DNA from: Acanthamoeba castellanii str. Neff
Taxonomy: Eukaryota; Discosea; Longamoebia; Acanthamoebidae
Direction: 5' to 3'
Length of the DNA stretch: 49,266 bases
NCBI RefSeq assembly: GCF_000313135.1
Contig: NW_004457532.1
Coordinates: forward strand, 1,006,044 to 1,055,309
Every line of letters starts with the position of its first letter. The first letter of the stretch is position 1. Of this stretch, positions 31,273-42,988 are shown piece by piece. Both the position numbers and the translations under genes were made by a program. Below the pieces are notes generated by a model. The model did not search any database. It saw nothing but the letters and a program-made list of their open reading frames with translations, and had not been told where the DNA came from.

Positions 31273-31968
31273 TCATCGACGCTGGGCTGGGCAAGAGCTC
31301 TTTGGTCGGCCGGGCTGGTCGTCGTGCTGGAGGGCCTGGTCGGCTGCTTCGTCCCAAATCCTGGGCCTCTTGGCCGATGTTGTGGAGAGCACCACCTCTT
31401 CTTCTTCGGCAACTGGAGTGGCCCTCTTTCGCGAGGAGGGTGGTAGTCGTGGAGTTGGCTCTACTCGAACGTCGTCGATGCCATCGCCGTCTTCTCTTGA
31501 GAGCTCGATGAGCGAGTGTAGGGCCTGGGCGGTCACGAGCGTTGAAGGTGTGGAAGTAGTGGGTGTAGCCGCTACCACGACTTGATCTTGTGCCTTCCAC
31601 CACTCGTGCTCCTCCTGCATCAGCTGAAGCAGGTCCAGGAACTCGTGCATCAAACTGTGAGGTGTTTCGTGTAAGTCCAACCGCCACTACTTCATTCAAC
31701 AGTGAAGAAGGAGAAGAAGTAGACAATCATGAAGTAGTAGCGAGTAGTACCTTTGGTCGAGCTGACTGCTCGATGATGTGGGCATCCCAGAGGCGATGGG
31801 CTGAGCCGTGCTACCAGGGAGTTGAACCAGGGCCGACATGTGAGAGTGGAAGGAGAGGGCCTCGAGGCAGTGAAGGTGGTGTAGTGCTTGTGGTGGGAGA
31901 TGAAGAGGACTACAGACAATCCAAGCGAGCGAAGTAGTGGTAGCGGCCCCGGCCGAAGCCTTCAGCAT
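31273..31968 (-). CDS. Protein of unknown function, 199 aa
   Basis: Two exons in phase (complement): 31968-31751 and 31654-31273. The first ATG in frame gives MLKASAGAATTTSLAWIV at the start. The middle holds a helical, His-rich stretch (ALHHLHCLEALSFHSHMSAL) and, across the junction, SLMHEFLDLLQLMQEEHEWW, which looks like an amphipathic helix or short coiled coil. The C-terminal 90 residues are Thr/Ser/Glu-rich with a basic patch (SAKRPRIWDE). I do not recognise a family. The intron has a standard GTACTA donor and a pyrimidine-rich tract. The 3' end lies close to the hairpin and the convergent F-box gene. A further 5' exon is possible. Confidence 0.5.
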
Positions 31969-32711
31969 TTCGCGCAAGCCCAACGTCACGCAGGAGCATC
32001 AACGCCCCACGTGCCCTCAGCGATCGGGTCATGGTCACCTTCGCGTCTGGGGGTGATCGCCGCATACAAGGTACCGCCTCCTGGCTCGTGACCGGTCAGC
32101 CTGAGCGCGTGCGGTCCGCTTTCGCCTTTTCCTCACCTTAGCTGACCGCGTGCCCACGCCCAGATCTCAGCGGCCCAACGCTTCGCAGCTCCCGCGCCAC
32201 GCGCCCGCGATCACTAAAACAGATAAATACGATAAATATGTGATTACGCTCATTTACGGCTTTCCCTTCTTGCCTACGCTCCTTTACGTAATTCACCACA
32301 GGGGTGGTGGGTGGTGTAAATGTAACAATAAATCAAAAGACACACAGAGAGAGATAATCACGATTGTAATTATTATAGTGCTACAACAACAACATGTTGG
32401 TCCTCCACCACAGAAAAACGAACCTATTCACACACCACCCGCGCTCTATGTACCAGCCCGTCGCCCTCTCACTCTCTCGTCGACACGGAAACCCACCCGA
32501 GCGCCGTGTGCGCACACGTGTGTCGACGGCGCCGGCGATGACGATGACGATGATCGGCTCGCGCGATTCTTCGTCAAGCGGGCACGTTCTTTTGGTTGTT
32601 TGGTGATCACCATCCGTCGTGTCCGGCATCGTCGTCGTCGTCGTAGTTGCAATATTCTGGGCGGCTCGGGCTAGGTGATCATCATCGGCGGCTTCGTCGT
32701 CGTCGTCATCA
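31969..32711. other. Intergenic region between two minus-strand genes
   Basis: 743 bases. Open frames exist on both strands, but their translations (Arg/His-rich or mixed) have no consistent codon bias and no recognisable domain. A CGTCGTCGTC trinucleotide stretch lies at about 32625-32645 and again near 32690-32710. A promoter for the 31273-31968 gene should lie at its left end. Nothing else was seen. Confidence 0.4.
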
Positions 32712-34024
32712 TCAAGAGTTCTTGAGGAGGAGGTCGTTGTTCGCCCGCTTGGAGAGCGACTTCTTGCCGAGGGCCTTCTTGTTGACGTCCGCCTTCTGGA
32801 GATGTACAGTCGCCGGCGACGATGACGAAGACGACGATGACGATGATGTCGATGACGACGACAGCGAAGTCGACGTCGAGCTCGAGGTCGACGTGGCGTT
32901 GGTGACAGGCTCGCCCTTCTCCTTCTCCTTTCCCTTGCCGCCATCGCTCCCGCTTCGCCCGCCGCGCAGCTTGTCCTTGCCGCTGTCGCTCCGCTCCCTC
33001 TTGTCCCTCGCGCTCATGCGGCCGCCACCGCCGGCCGCCGCGCAGCCGCCGCCCTCGCTGTCGTAGCCTCCGCCGCTGCCGCCGTTCTCGTTGTTGAGCC
33101 CGGCCCGGGCGGCGTTGGCGGCGTTGACGTCGATCGTGTTCATCATCGCCGGCAGATCGCTCGTGGTGGCGCTCTTGCGCTTCGCCGCCTTGGTCCGGTT
33201 GGCCATCGACTTGAGCGACGCCAGGAACGATCCCTCGCCGCGCGTCTCCTTTTCCTTTTCCTTTTCCTTGTCCTTCTCTTTCTCTTTCTCTTTTTCCACC
33301 ACCACCACCGCGCCGGCATCGACCATCGCCTCGCCCCACTGCTCCGTAGCCGTCGAACCGCCGCTGCCGCTGCCCTCCAGCCGCGACCGCTCCGTCATCG
33401 CCGCCTCTTCATCATTGCCGCCGCCGCCGATGCTGTCGTGGCCGTTGACGCCACCGGGCGCTGGCGGCGACGACGACGACGCGCCGGCGTCGTCAGTCAA
33501 AACTGGTGACCTGGTGTGGCCGTGCCTGGTGGTGGAGCTCCCGCCGCTCCCGCTTCGGCCACAGTCGTCTGCTAGTAGTACTACGTCCTTGCCCGAATCA
33601 CTCACTTGCCGCAGCGTGCCGGCGTCAACCGATACGGTCCCCGAGCTCTGGGTCAGTTTCTTGCGGGCGGTGCTGCTGCTGTTGTCGCCGGCCGTGTTCG
33701 CCTTGTTGACTGGATCCTTGGTCTTGCCGCCCTGCTGCCGTCCGCCGCCGCCGCCGCCGCCGTTGCCACTCTCCCCGTCCTCGAATTCTGGTTGCCGCAC
33801 TGGCGCACCTGGGCAGCGTAAATAAATAATAATTAACAAAAAATTGGAAAAAAAAATGAAGCGTGTTGCGTTGCGTTGCGTTGCGTCGACATACCCTTGT
33901 GTGGGTCATGACTGGATGACCGAACGTGCGAGGTCAGAGATGGCTGGTTGGACAGCTGTGAGGAACAACACCAGAGGCGCGTTAGCAACTACACAACTAC
34001 TACTGCTAAATGGAAGTGAAACAC

Positions 34025-34100
<76 letters not shown>

Positions 34101-36386
34101 GTAAGAGTACCGATTTGCCCAGTGGGGGCTTGGCCCAGCCTTCGCCCATCTTCGTCTCCTTGCCCTTGTCTCGCGCCGATTTCCTCGGACTGGACGTGTC
34201 CGGTCTTTAGAGAGAGAGAGAGAGAAACAGAAAGGAAGGCGAAGGTGAGAACACGGCCGATCCAGATGGTGCACGTAGTGAAATGTAGGCACGGTGTGGC
34301 GACTGCATGTCTTGAAGAAGGGCTGCGCGTTGGGTACGAACCTTGTGCGCGGTTGTCGTGGAGAGTGCTCGTTTATGGAGAGCTTATCTGGTGCAGACGA
34401 CTTTCTGCTGAACGAATCCTTCTTCTGCTGTTGAAAAATGAACAATTACAGTTATGGGGGTTAAACAAATGAAAACTGTAGATTCCAATGTGGCTTGAAG
34501 GCCATGAAGCGGGGGAGGAGGAGGTGTGCCTTTTTGTCTTGCCGTGGCGTGGTGGATAGGCTGAAGTCGTTCTTGTTGCCTTTCCGTTTTGATTCCGCCT
34601 TCTTCTCTTCGAGCTTTACTGTCATTTCCTGTACGTCAGAGGAAACAAACATAGAAAAATTATTAATAAACCTTAATAAAGCAATATATAATTATATGTT
34701 TTCTACCAAATAAAGAAAGCAGGTGAGAGCATGTGAGCGAAAAAGATGAAGAGAGAGAGAGAGAGAGAGAGGGGGGGGGATGTAGGACATACCGTGTGCC
34801 ACTTCTTGTATTCTCGAGCCAACTTCTCCGCCAGCTTGGCGGGTTGGATCTGTCGCGGCTCGTACCGAATCAGCTCTCGCGCTACACTCCGCGATGAAGA
34901 GTGCGCCGGATTGCCGCCCTCGCCCAGGAGATCCTGTTTGTTGTAAAAACAAACAATCGCAATTGCCCGCCGGCGGGACGTTAGGAGTTCGTTTGAGCGG
35001 CGGCGGGGGAGAGGGTTAGTTCGGCCATACCTCAAAATCTTCGTCTGAGGAATCATCGCAGTCTGCGAGAGGCTCGGTCGGCCTCCTCTTCTGGCTGTAC
35101 CTACGCAGCCGCGTCGATAGAGCGTTGGCGAGGACCACAATGATGACAATGACGATGACGATGGAAGCGAAGAGAGAAAGAAGAAGCAGAAGAAGAAGAA
35201 GAAGAGGGTGGAGCGTGGCCGGTACCTGTCGATCCATCGGAAAGGCGAGGCATTGCGTTCGCGGCTGTATTCGTTCTCCTTTTGTCGAAACTTGTGGAGC
35301 AGGTCGAGATCGGGCTGCAGCGGACACGCCGGCATTGCGAAGGGACCTATTCGACTCCCCGGCATCACCGACCCGCCTGCTGGTGTTGCGTTGTTGGTCA
35401 GGTCAGCGGGCGAGCGGGGGAAGAAGAACAAGAAGAAGGCGAGCGCGTTGAGGGCAAGTGTCGCCGATGGCGCCAGAGAGAGAAAGGGGCTATCGAGAGC
35501 CGCGACGATGGTGGGCGGGCGTAAGAAGGAGGAAGAGGGGGGTATGAGTTGCCTGAGGAGAGGCTGGAGCCGGTGCTGGGCCTGGCCGACGCCACCCCGT
35601 TCTTGGGCAAGGGCGCTGGACTGCTCCCGACTGTGGTGGCCACCACAACGTAGAAGAGGAGGAGGAGGAGGAAGAAGAGGAAGAAGAACGTCACGCCTTG
35701 GTGAGAAAAGGAGCCATGTAGGGGAGAAAGAGGGAGCAGCTGAAGCACGAGGCCTCAAGACGTAGAGAACAACTACGAATGAGCTAATGCCTTGCAACAA
35801 GAATCGATCCGCGAGTAGAATCAAATTTGTACGTCACACGGAGATGAGAGTAGAAGGAGAGGACCCCGCTATGGCGGTTACACGTAGAAGAAGATGGGAC
35901 AACATCATCCAAGCCCAACGCGGTAATGGGGGGTGTACCAGCCGATAGGGACAGTTGTAGAGACCGACGGTTTTTGGCCTTGGTAGGTGGCACGCCACGA
36001 AGGGAGCCACCAGCACCACTGCTGCTCGATCCGCCTTGTGATGATCCCTTGGTCGACGACGATGTCGATGAGGACGCTTCATTCCCGAGAGGTGAGGGAG
36101 CTCTAATGTTGACCGGACTGGGGGCACCAGTCGGGCGCCGGACCGATCGAGGTGTTGTATCGGTGGGTGTAGAGGAGGATGAAGACGATGTCGAAGTAGA
36201 CATCGCCTCCTCTGCCCCACCTGATCCGCCTCCCCCAGCGGTTCCATTGCTCCACGAAATGCTGCTTCTGTTCGACTTCTTCTTGAGGGCGGCGGTGAGT
36301 TTGAGGATGGGTTGTTGCGGTTGGCGCTGGTCATTGTTTGCTGCTTCTGGCCGTTCCATCATGACCATTCCTTTTCGATTGATCAT
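32712..36386 (-). CDS. Large Ser/Gly-rich disordered protein
   Basis: Proposed exons (complement): 36386-35882, 35630-35430, 35379-35226, 35100-35031, 34933-34793, 34628-34467, 34427-34342, 34204-34111, 33955-33895, 33808-32712, about 856 aa. Exons 3-10 agree in phase and each has strong coding bias; exons 1-2 and their junctions are weaker. The N-terminus is Ser/Thr/Pro-rich with a basic-aromatic patch (KKKSNRSSISWSNG). The central exons carry charged helical segments (LDLLHKFRQKENEYSRERN, DCDDSSDEDFE, LAEKLAREYKKWHT, KLEEKKAESKRKGNK). The final 365-residue exon is Gly/Ser/Lys-rich with EKEKEKEKDKEKEK and a poly-Ser/Thr run. No catalytic domain is recognised; this is typical of cytoskeletal or nuclear scaffold proteins, but that is only a guess. 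Confidence 0.55.
34025..34100. repeat. (TGCG)19 tetranucleotide microsatellite
   Basis: Nineteen perfect tandem TGCG units inside an intron (between 34110 and 33956) of the Ser-rich minus-strand gene, ending 10 bases from its donor site. Confidence 0.97.
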
Positions 36387-36926
36387 CCACTCTCTTCGCC
36401 CCTCGCTTATTCTTCTAATTCATCGGCCAATTGCTTCTGCTCTACTCTTTCTGTTGATGAATGAATTATCAAAAGGCCCCTCCTTCACAATTGGCCTTCC
36501 TCTCGATTCGAGTCGATGTTTAGCTGCCTTGGTTTCCAAGCATACGAGCGCAGGGTCCGCTCTCTTGCTCGCCTCCTCCCTCTTTCTCTTCCTCTACGCG
36601 CCTTCCTTCCAGCTACAATGGCGTCGCCCAAAGATGTTTTCACCGCCAACAACCGCAACTCGCTTTGAATTCGTTCGCCTGCGCCCTATTGGCTTGAGAC
36701 CGAAATTTCGCACACCAACACGATTTCAAATTCCCACCAATATCCCAACACGGGTCCCGATCCCACGTGCCACACACGAGACACACGGCACACGACACGC
36801 ACCGCACACGGGCATGACACACGCGCAAGTAGGTGGGAGAACATAAAGAACACTTGCGTGTCACGCCACACCGATGCACAAAAAAGATAACACCACAGCG
36901 CCGGCGGGTGACATGGGCATCATCGC
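36387..36926. other. Intergenic region upstream of the Ser-rich gene
   Basis: 540 bases between the start of the Ser-rich gene and the 3' end of the CRT-like gene (both minus). It contains CACACGACACG-like short repeats at about 36774-36810, similar to intron repeats elsewhere. Open frames on the plus strand lack coding bias. A promoter for the Ser-rich gene is expected here but no specific motif is convincing. Confidence 0.4.
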
Positions 36927-39879
36927 TCACGGGCGTGGAACGTCGTCGTCCTCGTTGACGCTGAGGAGGCGGTTGGTCTTCGGGTTGACGTACAACGTTT
37001 GCGCTCGTCGGGCGCCCGGCTGGGCCATGCCGAGGCGAGACATGTACCCACCCCTGATCGATCGAAAGAATGAAGAACGAAGAAGACGAAGAATAAGAAA
37101 GGTGCGCGCTTGATGCGGTTGGTGTTGATGAGTGGCGTGTGCGCGTGTGTGTGCGGTGGTGTGAGCGCACGAACCTGATCTGGGTGACAGAACGGGGCAT
37201 GTGCTCGGCCTTGACGACGACGGCGGTCGGGAAGGCCTCGGGTTGGCCGGACATGAAACCGCCTACCGGCACGTGCGTCACTTCGCGCTTCTAAACATCC
37301 ACCACCAGTTGTCTCAGCACAATCCGCACCGCACGCACGCACCACACACGCACACGCACACACCGCACACGCCAGCAAACGGATGCATGGGCATGCGCGT
37401 ACCTCGTCGCTGACGACGCCGTCGGCGGAGGTGGTGGGCGGCGCCTGCTCGCTGGTGGAGCGGTAGATGACGAGACCGATGAGGATGACCACGAGACCGG
37501 CGATATCGTAGGGCGACAGCGTGGTGGCCTCCTTGCCCATAATGAAGTCGAGCGTGAACGCGATGTTGGCCAGCGGCAGGACCACAGCCGACGCCTGGCA
37601 GCACACGACACGACACGACACGTCAAAATCGCACGCACGCACGCACGACGTTGGGGGGGGGGTCGATGGCCTAAGTGTAGCGTACCACGTAGAGAAGCGC
37701 AGCCGAGCCATACTTGAGCATGAGCAAGATGACGATGTTGTAGGCGATGTTGGCAATGATGTAACCTACACGCGCGCGACAATATAGGGTGAACATCTGT
37801 CGACTAAAGCTGTCTTGGTTGGAAGGTGGTGGCGGAGCCGAGTACCGAGCGTCATGGTCCAGGCCCACTCGCAGTCATCGACATTCTTTCCCGTGGTGAT
37901 CGAATTGTGTCCCGTGAACAGACATCGGGCGCCGTCCTCTGTTGTGTTGTGTGTGTGTGTGTGTTCCACGCGGTGAGCACAGCATTAGGACGCAGGTATC
38001 ACCTGGGACTACGCGACACGACACGACACATACGACGGACATACCGAGGTTATCGGGGATCTCGGAGAAGGTGAGGCCGCCGAAGCCGGGGATGGCCGTG
38101 ATCGGCAGGAAGAGAAGACTGGAGGGCAAAAGAGAAGAGAAGAAAAGAAAGGGGGAGCAAAAAAAGCAAGTGAGAATAAATGGGGTGGTGTCGGGCGCCG
38201 CGGGGCTGGTGGAGAGTGGTACCCGACGAGGAACTGGAAGACACACACCCACGCGTTGACGTAGTAAATATCCAGATCTGCGCCCTTGAACGCAATTTCT
38301 TTGTACACGCCCTGTGTGCGTGTGTGCGTGTGTGTGTGCGTGTGTGTCAGTCTCGTGCTCGTTCACAGTGGGGGCTGAAAAGAAAACGAGTGTGGGCGGC
38401 GGCAAAGTGTACAGAAAAGGCGGTGGGGGTGGCGCTGAGGAAGAAGACGATGATGCCGAAGACGGTGTTGCCGGCGGCTCCGTTGGAACCGAGGAAGGCG
38501 TGGAGGAGGGCCACGACGATACCCGCAATGATCACGAACGCACCCAAGTAGTGGCCCCAGCGATACCTGCGCCGAGCAGACCGCACAAATAAAACAAATT
38601 TATGCAGTATAGAATTAGAAATAATTAATGATAGTGAATAATAAAAACAAATGGGTTTCTTTTTGGAAATAAAAGAAAGAAAGAAAGCAAGGGCGAGCAT
38701 CAGAAATAGAGAGGAGGGAGCGTGTGTGTACCGCACGTTGAGCTTCTCCCTGAGGATTCGGGCGACGAGCGGATTCGACACGAGCCACGAGAAGAACATC
38801 GTGAACGGGATCACACCTTGAATCAGCAGCCTGCAAGAGAAGAAGAAGAAGAAGTAGAAGAAGAAGGAAGGAGAAAAGCGTCAGCGACAGCAACGCATAA
38901 TGTATAACGTTGATTGATTGCGTGCGTGCGGTAGAGTCATCGCGGTGCGTACTGTTGCATGGCTCCCGAAGTTTGGTTGCCTGTACATGGTCGGGCGGCG
39001 ATTGCCGATCAAGAGGTCAGCCCTGATGACTCGAAGGAGGAGGAGGAAGCGGGAGTGAGGGAGGAGATGGAGCACCTCCGAAAATCATCAGCACACCGGC
39101 AGTGGCATCGAGGGCGCCCATGACGAGGAACTGGTGTAGCGGAGCACAACAAGAGAAAACGAGTAGAGCGGGGTGGTGGTAATGTGTGAGTAGAGCGTTT
39201 GGCTGCAGTTGCATGCGAGAGAAAGAGCAAAGTAGCACCTTCCAGAGGGGGAACTGGCGCATCTCGGGGGTGATTCGGGAGGTGAAGAGCATCAAGGCCC
39301 ACACGACCGGCCAGAAAATCGGGATGTACACCTGTGCACATCAACCATTGAGCTGCAAGGGTAAGCATTTATTTATTTATATTTGATCAGAACAATACTA
39401 TCTTGTCTGCTCGTACGGCACGCGCAGTAGGAGAAGAGAAAAATCGAATTAAATGAAAGGCTACAAATGAATAAACAAAACATGTTGGATTTTAAGAATG
39501 TTGTAATTGATTGGTTCAATCGGGGAAGGGGCAGCACCGTGGTGGAGAGCTGAGAGATGAAGTAGGGGTAGTTGACCATGGGGATCAACATCTTCTTGAA
39601 GAAGACGCGATTGGCCGTGCCGACGAGGATGAGGGCCGCCGTCAAGAGAAGGAGGAACGAGTGCTTCGGATTGGCGTAGTACCGGACGTACCACATGAAC
39701 TCGTGCTCGGGGGTGAAGCGTTTTCGCGTATCATCCCACGTACGCTGCAGGAAGGTGCGATCATCCTTAATCAGCAGATTGTCGAGCGACGTATCGCGAT
39801 GGTGGTGGTGATGCGTCGAATCAGGGCTCGACGATAGAAGGGCCGCCTTCTCATCCTCCCCCGATTGATTAATCGACAT
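36927..39879 (-). CDS. CRT-like (chloroquine-resistance-transporter-like) membrane transporter
   Basis: Member of the drug/metabolite transporter superfamily related to Plasmodium CRT, plant CLT and Dictyostelium CRT proteins, which move glutathione, peptides or amino acids across lysosomal or plastid membranes. Thirteen exons join in phase (complement): 39879-39538, 39331-39239, 39130-39076, 38980-38953, 38830-38732, 38566-38413, 38311-38223, 38118-38045, 37938-37846, 37765-37686, 37594-37403, 37290-37175, 37053-36927 (513 aa). About ten TM spans are visible. Family marks: NRVFFKKMLIPMVNYPYF, TSGAMQQLLIQGVIPFTMFF, ATPTAFSGVYKEIAFKG, the Cys-bearing loop RCLFTGHNSITTGKNVDDCE, and LPLANIAFTLDFIMG. 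An N-terminal EDEKAALL contains a dileucine-type lysosomal sorting signal. Confidence 0.9.
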
Positions 39880-40604
39880 GGTCCTCTGCCGGATCGAAAT
39901 GTGGCGCACAACAAAATAGCCGCACCGAAAAATAATATAAAATTTTTTGTCGCCGACATGCTGCTTGGAATTATTGGTTGATAATTCCTGTGCGACGGTC
40001 ACTTGTAACCAAAAGANATCTTTTTACAATCTTGAGCTGGAGTCTCTCAGTCATGTAGACCTTTGGTAGTATGCTTGAACTGATCTCACCAATCAAGCAC
40101 TTTGCAGAGGATGTGGACATGGAGCATGTAAAATATGATCCAATGCTAACCGGTGTGTTCCAGGCCGAGATTTCGCCCAAGTCGCAGAACTTTTCCACAG
40201 AACCGTTTGACCAATGACAGTAGCAAGATCACGAAATTCCGGACATTACTGCGGAAGGGCGTCATGCCCGAGTTGGCCTGGAACTGGGCCGAAAGACGAA
40301 GAAAACCAAGGTCGGTCGTACGGAGAGCCACGCCCGGACCCACCCCAGGCACGGCATCTCCCCTGGCCTGGTCCCAAGTTTCCAGCCAACACCACGGGGG
40401 TCTCCTTCGCCTCTCCAGCTCCTCCCTTGTCTCAACTCCTCTCTGCGCCCCAACCAAACACAGAACGCGCAAAGCTCCACCCCTTTCCTCATTCTTCTTC
40501 TCACCTCGGCCCACACACCCTCAGCCACACATCAGCAGCAAGCCACCTTCATCTCTTCCTCCTCCTTCTTCTACGCACTTACACACACAGCACACAGCAA
40601 AGTC
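39880..40604. other. Intergenic region with ambiguous base and stray exon-like piece
   Basis: 725 bases between divergent CRT-like and F-box/CHY genes. Position 40017 is an n, so an assembly join or polymorphism lies here. The sequence at 40050-40190 is lower in GC than exons nearby. A pyrimidine tract and CAG at 40200 precede an exon-like stretch, 40201-40310, reading TNDSSKITKFRTLLRKGVM and PELAWNWAERRRK, followed by a GTCGGT donor. The KFRTLLRKGVMPEL pattern resembles the first helix of TBC (Rab-GAP) domains, but no further TBC sequence follows. The last 120 bases before the next start are CA/CT-rich. Confidence 0.4.
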
Positions 40605-42098
40605 ATGATGGAAAGTGCACTGATGATGGTCAGAGTGGCGTTTGAACTCGACATGGAGAAGCCAAAGTCTTTCCTCCTCAAATCTCTCTACTCGCCTCCC
40701 ACTACCACAACGACGACGACTTCTTCTTCTTCTTCCACCTCTACGTGCTGCGGCAGCAAACGCTCGTCGTCTTCCGCAGTCTCCTCACCTGTCTCGTCGC
40801 CTATGACCCGCCGGCTGGCGATGGGCGGCAAGCCACTGGCCGCCGCGACGGCGCTCAACCCCTTCACCCAGCTGCCCCCCGAGCTCAGCTTCCACATCAT
40901 CTCCTTCCTCTCCTACAAAGACGCCCTCCGCCTCGCACAGGTACCCCCATCCCTCATCACCGAACCCACCACCAAATTCCCCAAATTCCCAGCTCTCCAC
41001 GATCATTTCTCGCAACAAAATCGAAGAATTCGAAATACGCACATAGCGTAGCGCCTGACGTCTGACCAACATCTTTGCCACATCAGACGAGCAAGGCGGG
41101 ATATGAGTACGGGAACGATGACATGGTCTGGAAGAACCTCATCCAGACGGAGCTGGGCATCAGCTTCCTGGATGGCTGCGAGCTGGTCTTCGACGAGCAC
41201 ATGCAGAGACGCCAAGCCGGCCCCCAAGACCAGAACAGAAAGAAGAGCAAGGCCATCGCCAACAACAACGACGATGACGGCGACATGATGGATATCGACA
41301 ACCCGCGGCCCGAGGGCAAGACGTGGAAGGAGCGCTTCCAGCACCTCCTCGCCATGCGCGGCGACCTCGCCCCCGTTCAATTCAGAGTACGTCTACATAG
41401 TTTTCACCATCTTCATCTTCTTCAGGTTCTTCAGCAGAGTCTGACCCCATCTCTGCTCTACTCTTTGCAGTCGATGAGGTCCATCCGACTTCCCGCCCTG
41501 GTCGACGCCTCTGAGCCTCAGAGGAGCCCGTGCGGCGGCGGCGACTGCGGCGGCATGTGCGGCGCCGCCCCGTCGACCCTCGGCTGCAAGCACTACAGGC
41601 GCGATTGCAAGCTACTCGCGGCCTGCTGCGGCCGCTTCTTCGTGTGCCGCCACTGTCACGATGAGCAGGTCCACGACCACCGCATCGACCGATACGCCAC
41701 CCAGCTTGTGGTACGCCTTCTCCTCCACTACCACGACAGTCAGCCACTCGTCCTTTGAGCTCACGCTCTCTCTCTCTTTCTCGTCCAGCTGTGCATGGCA
41801 TGCAACGCCATCCAACCGGCCGGCCAGCACTGCACGTCGCCACAGTGTCAGAACAGATCGTTGGGAAGGTACACAACACCCATCATTCTCTTCTCGATCT
41901 GCTGCGCAAGTGAAGTGAGCTCGCGACTTACCTTCGTGTTTGTTTGACAACAGTTACTTCTGCGGTGTGTGCAAGTTCTACGATAACGACCCGGACAAGG
42001 CCATCTTCCACTGCGAGTTCTGCCAGGTGTGCAAGCTCGGGCGGAAGAGCGAGTCGTTCCACTGCCACGCATGCGGGCGGTGTTCTCCAAGGCCGTAA
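40605..42098 (+). CDS. F-box protein with CHY and CTCHY zinc fingers (frameshifted 3' end)
   Basis: Five exons: 40605-40940, 41087-41386, 41471-41710, 41789-41868, 41954-42098 (366 aa as read). An F-box lies near residues 88-112 (FTQLPPELSFHIISFLSYKD). The CHY zinc finger follows: CKHYRRDCKLLAACCGRFF, CRHCHDEQVHDH, LCMACN and CTSPQC, then a CTCHY finger (YFCGVCKFYDND, FHCEFCQVCKLG, FHCHACGRC). These fingers are those of RCHY1/PIRH2-type ubiquitin ligases and plant MIEL1/BTS proteins. The family's RING-H2 is absent; the F-box may supply Skp1/cullin binding instead. After CGRC the frame runs into TAA at 42096, but another frame continues with family-like residues to TGA at 42152, so a one-base deletion near 42083 is likely (assembly error or true mutation). 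Confidence 0.82.
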
Positions 42099-42357
42099 TG
42101 GCCACCCACCCGTGCCTCAACAAGCGCCAGCAGACCGTCAACGACGAGCGATGACCATCTACCTCACATCATCACCATCATCTCGTCAACATCACCGAAC
42201 AAGAAGGGAGGGACTGAACATAGTGGAAGAGATAGCTCTGACAACAGAATCGAGAGAGGGCAAGAGGGAACAACAAAACCAACAAAGATACAGAAGTATC
42301 TCTTTTTTTATAAATAATACACCAAACAAATACAAGTGTAAATACAACTCAAATCGA

Positions 42358-42852
42358 TCACAGGTCCGAAGAGTTGCACGGGGCGCAGTGGGTGGCGCCA
42401 GCGCCCGAGCAGAAATGGGGCGGGCACGGGGTGCATTTGGCCCTGCCGGCCGCCGACGAGGATCCCGGCGCGCACGCCGTGCAGTGCGTGTTGCCCGCAC
42501 CCGCAGCCGCGAAGCCCGGACCACACGGGGTGCACCTCTATGGTGGGCAGGCACAACGTTGACATCAAATCAGGTGTCTGGGCAGACCTGGGGGTGGTGT
42601 GCAGTCCTCTCGTGGTGCGTACCACGGAGTCGGGTTGGGCGGAGGCGGTGCCGGGCGGGCAGGGCACGCAGTCGGCCGAGTGGATGTGGTGGAAGGTGCC
42701 GGGCGGACACACGGCCAGCTCGGCACGTGCCTGAAGAATGATTAAAGTAAAAAGAACGAATAAAGAACGGTGGGGGGGGGCAGTCGCACCAGCAGAGCAA
42801 GCGCCAGAAGCGCAAGACAAGGAAGTAGCACAAGATGTGAGAGGTGAGACAT
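42358..42852 (-). CDS. Small secreted Cys-rich protein with GCC2/GCC3 (ephrin-receptor-like) repeats
   Basis: Three exons in phase (complement): 42852-42790, 42730-42623, 42537-42358 (116 aa). Exon 1 is a complete signal peptide (MSHLSHLVLLPCLALLALAL). The mature part has three CxxC-PG modules: VCPPGTFHHIHSADCVPCPP, RCTPCGPGFAAAGAGNTHC and TACAPGSSSAAGRAKCTPCP, then CAPCNSSDL. This is the disulphide-rich pattern of the GCC2/GCC3 or ephrin-receptor-like fold, usually part of large extracellular proteins; here it stands alone without a membrane anchor. It is probably secreted or a cell-surface ligand/adhesin component. It is convergent with the CHY gene; only 259 bases separate the stops. Confidence 0.75.
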
Positions 42853-42988
42853 TACTTAGCAGAGCGTAGTGGAATGTAAATAAACGACAGCAATAAATGA
42901 AAGGAATAAAGTTAATAAATCAAAGAAAAGAGAAACCATTTCATTTTATATCATTTATTATTGTGGCCCCACACACTGTCTTTCAGCT

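Noticed and set aside
32381..32944. Arg/His-rich minus-strand frame overlapping the end of the Ser-rich gene
   Set aside because: It overlaps the last exon of that gene in another frame and has no coding bias in its unique part.
35926..36846. 306-aa plus-strand open frame
   Set aside because: It is largely antisense to the first exon of the Ser-rich gene; its translation shows no domain and the codon bias favours the minus strand.
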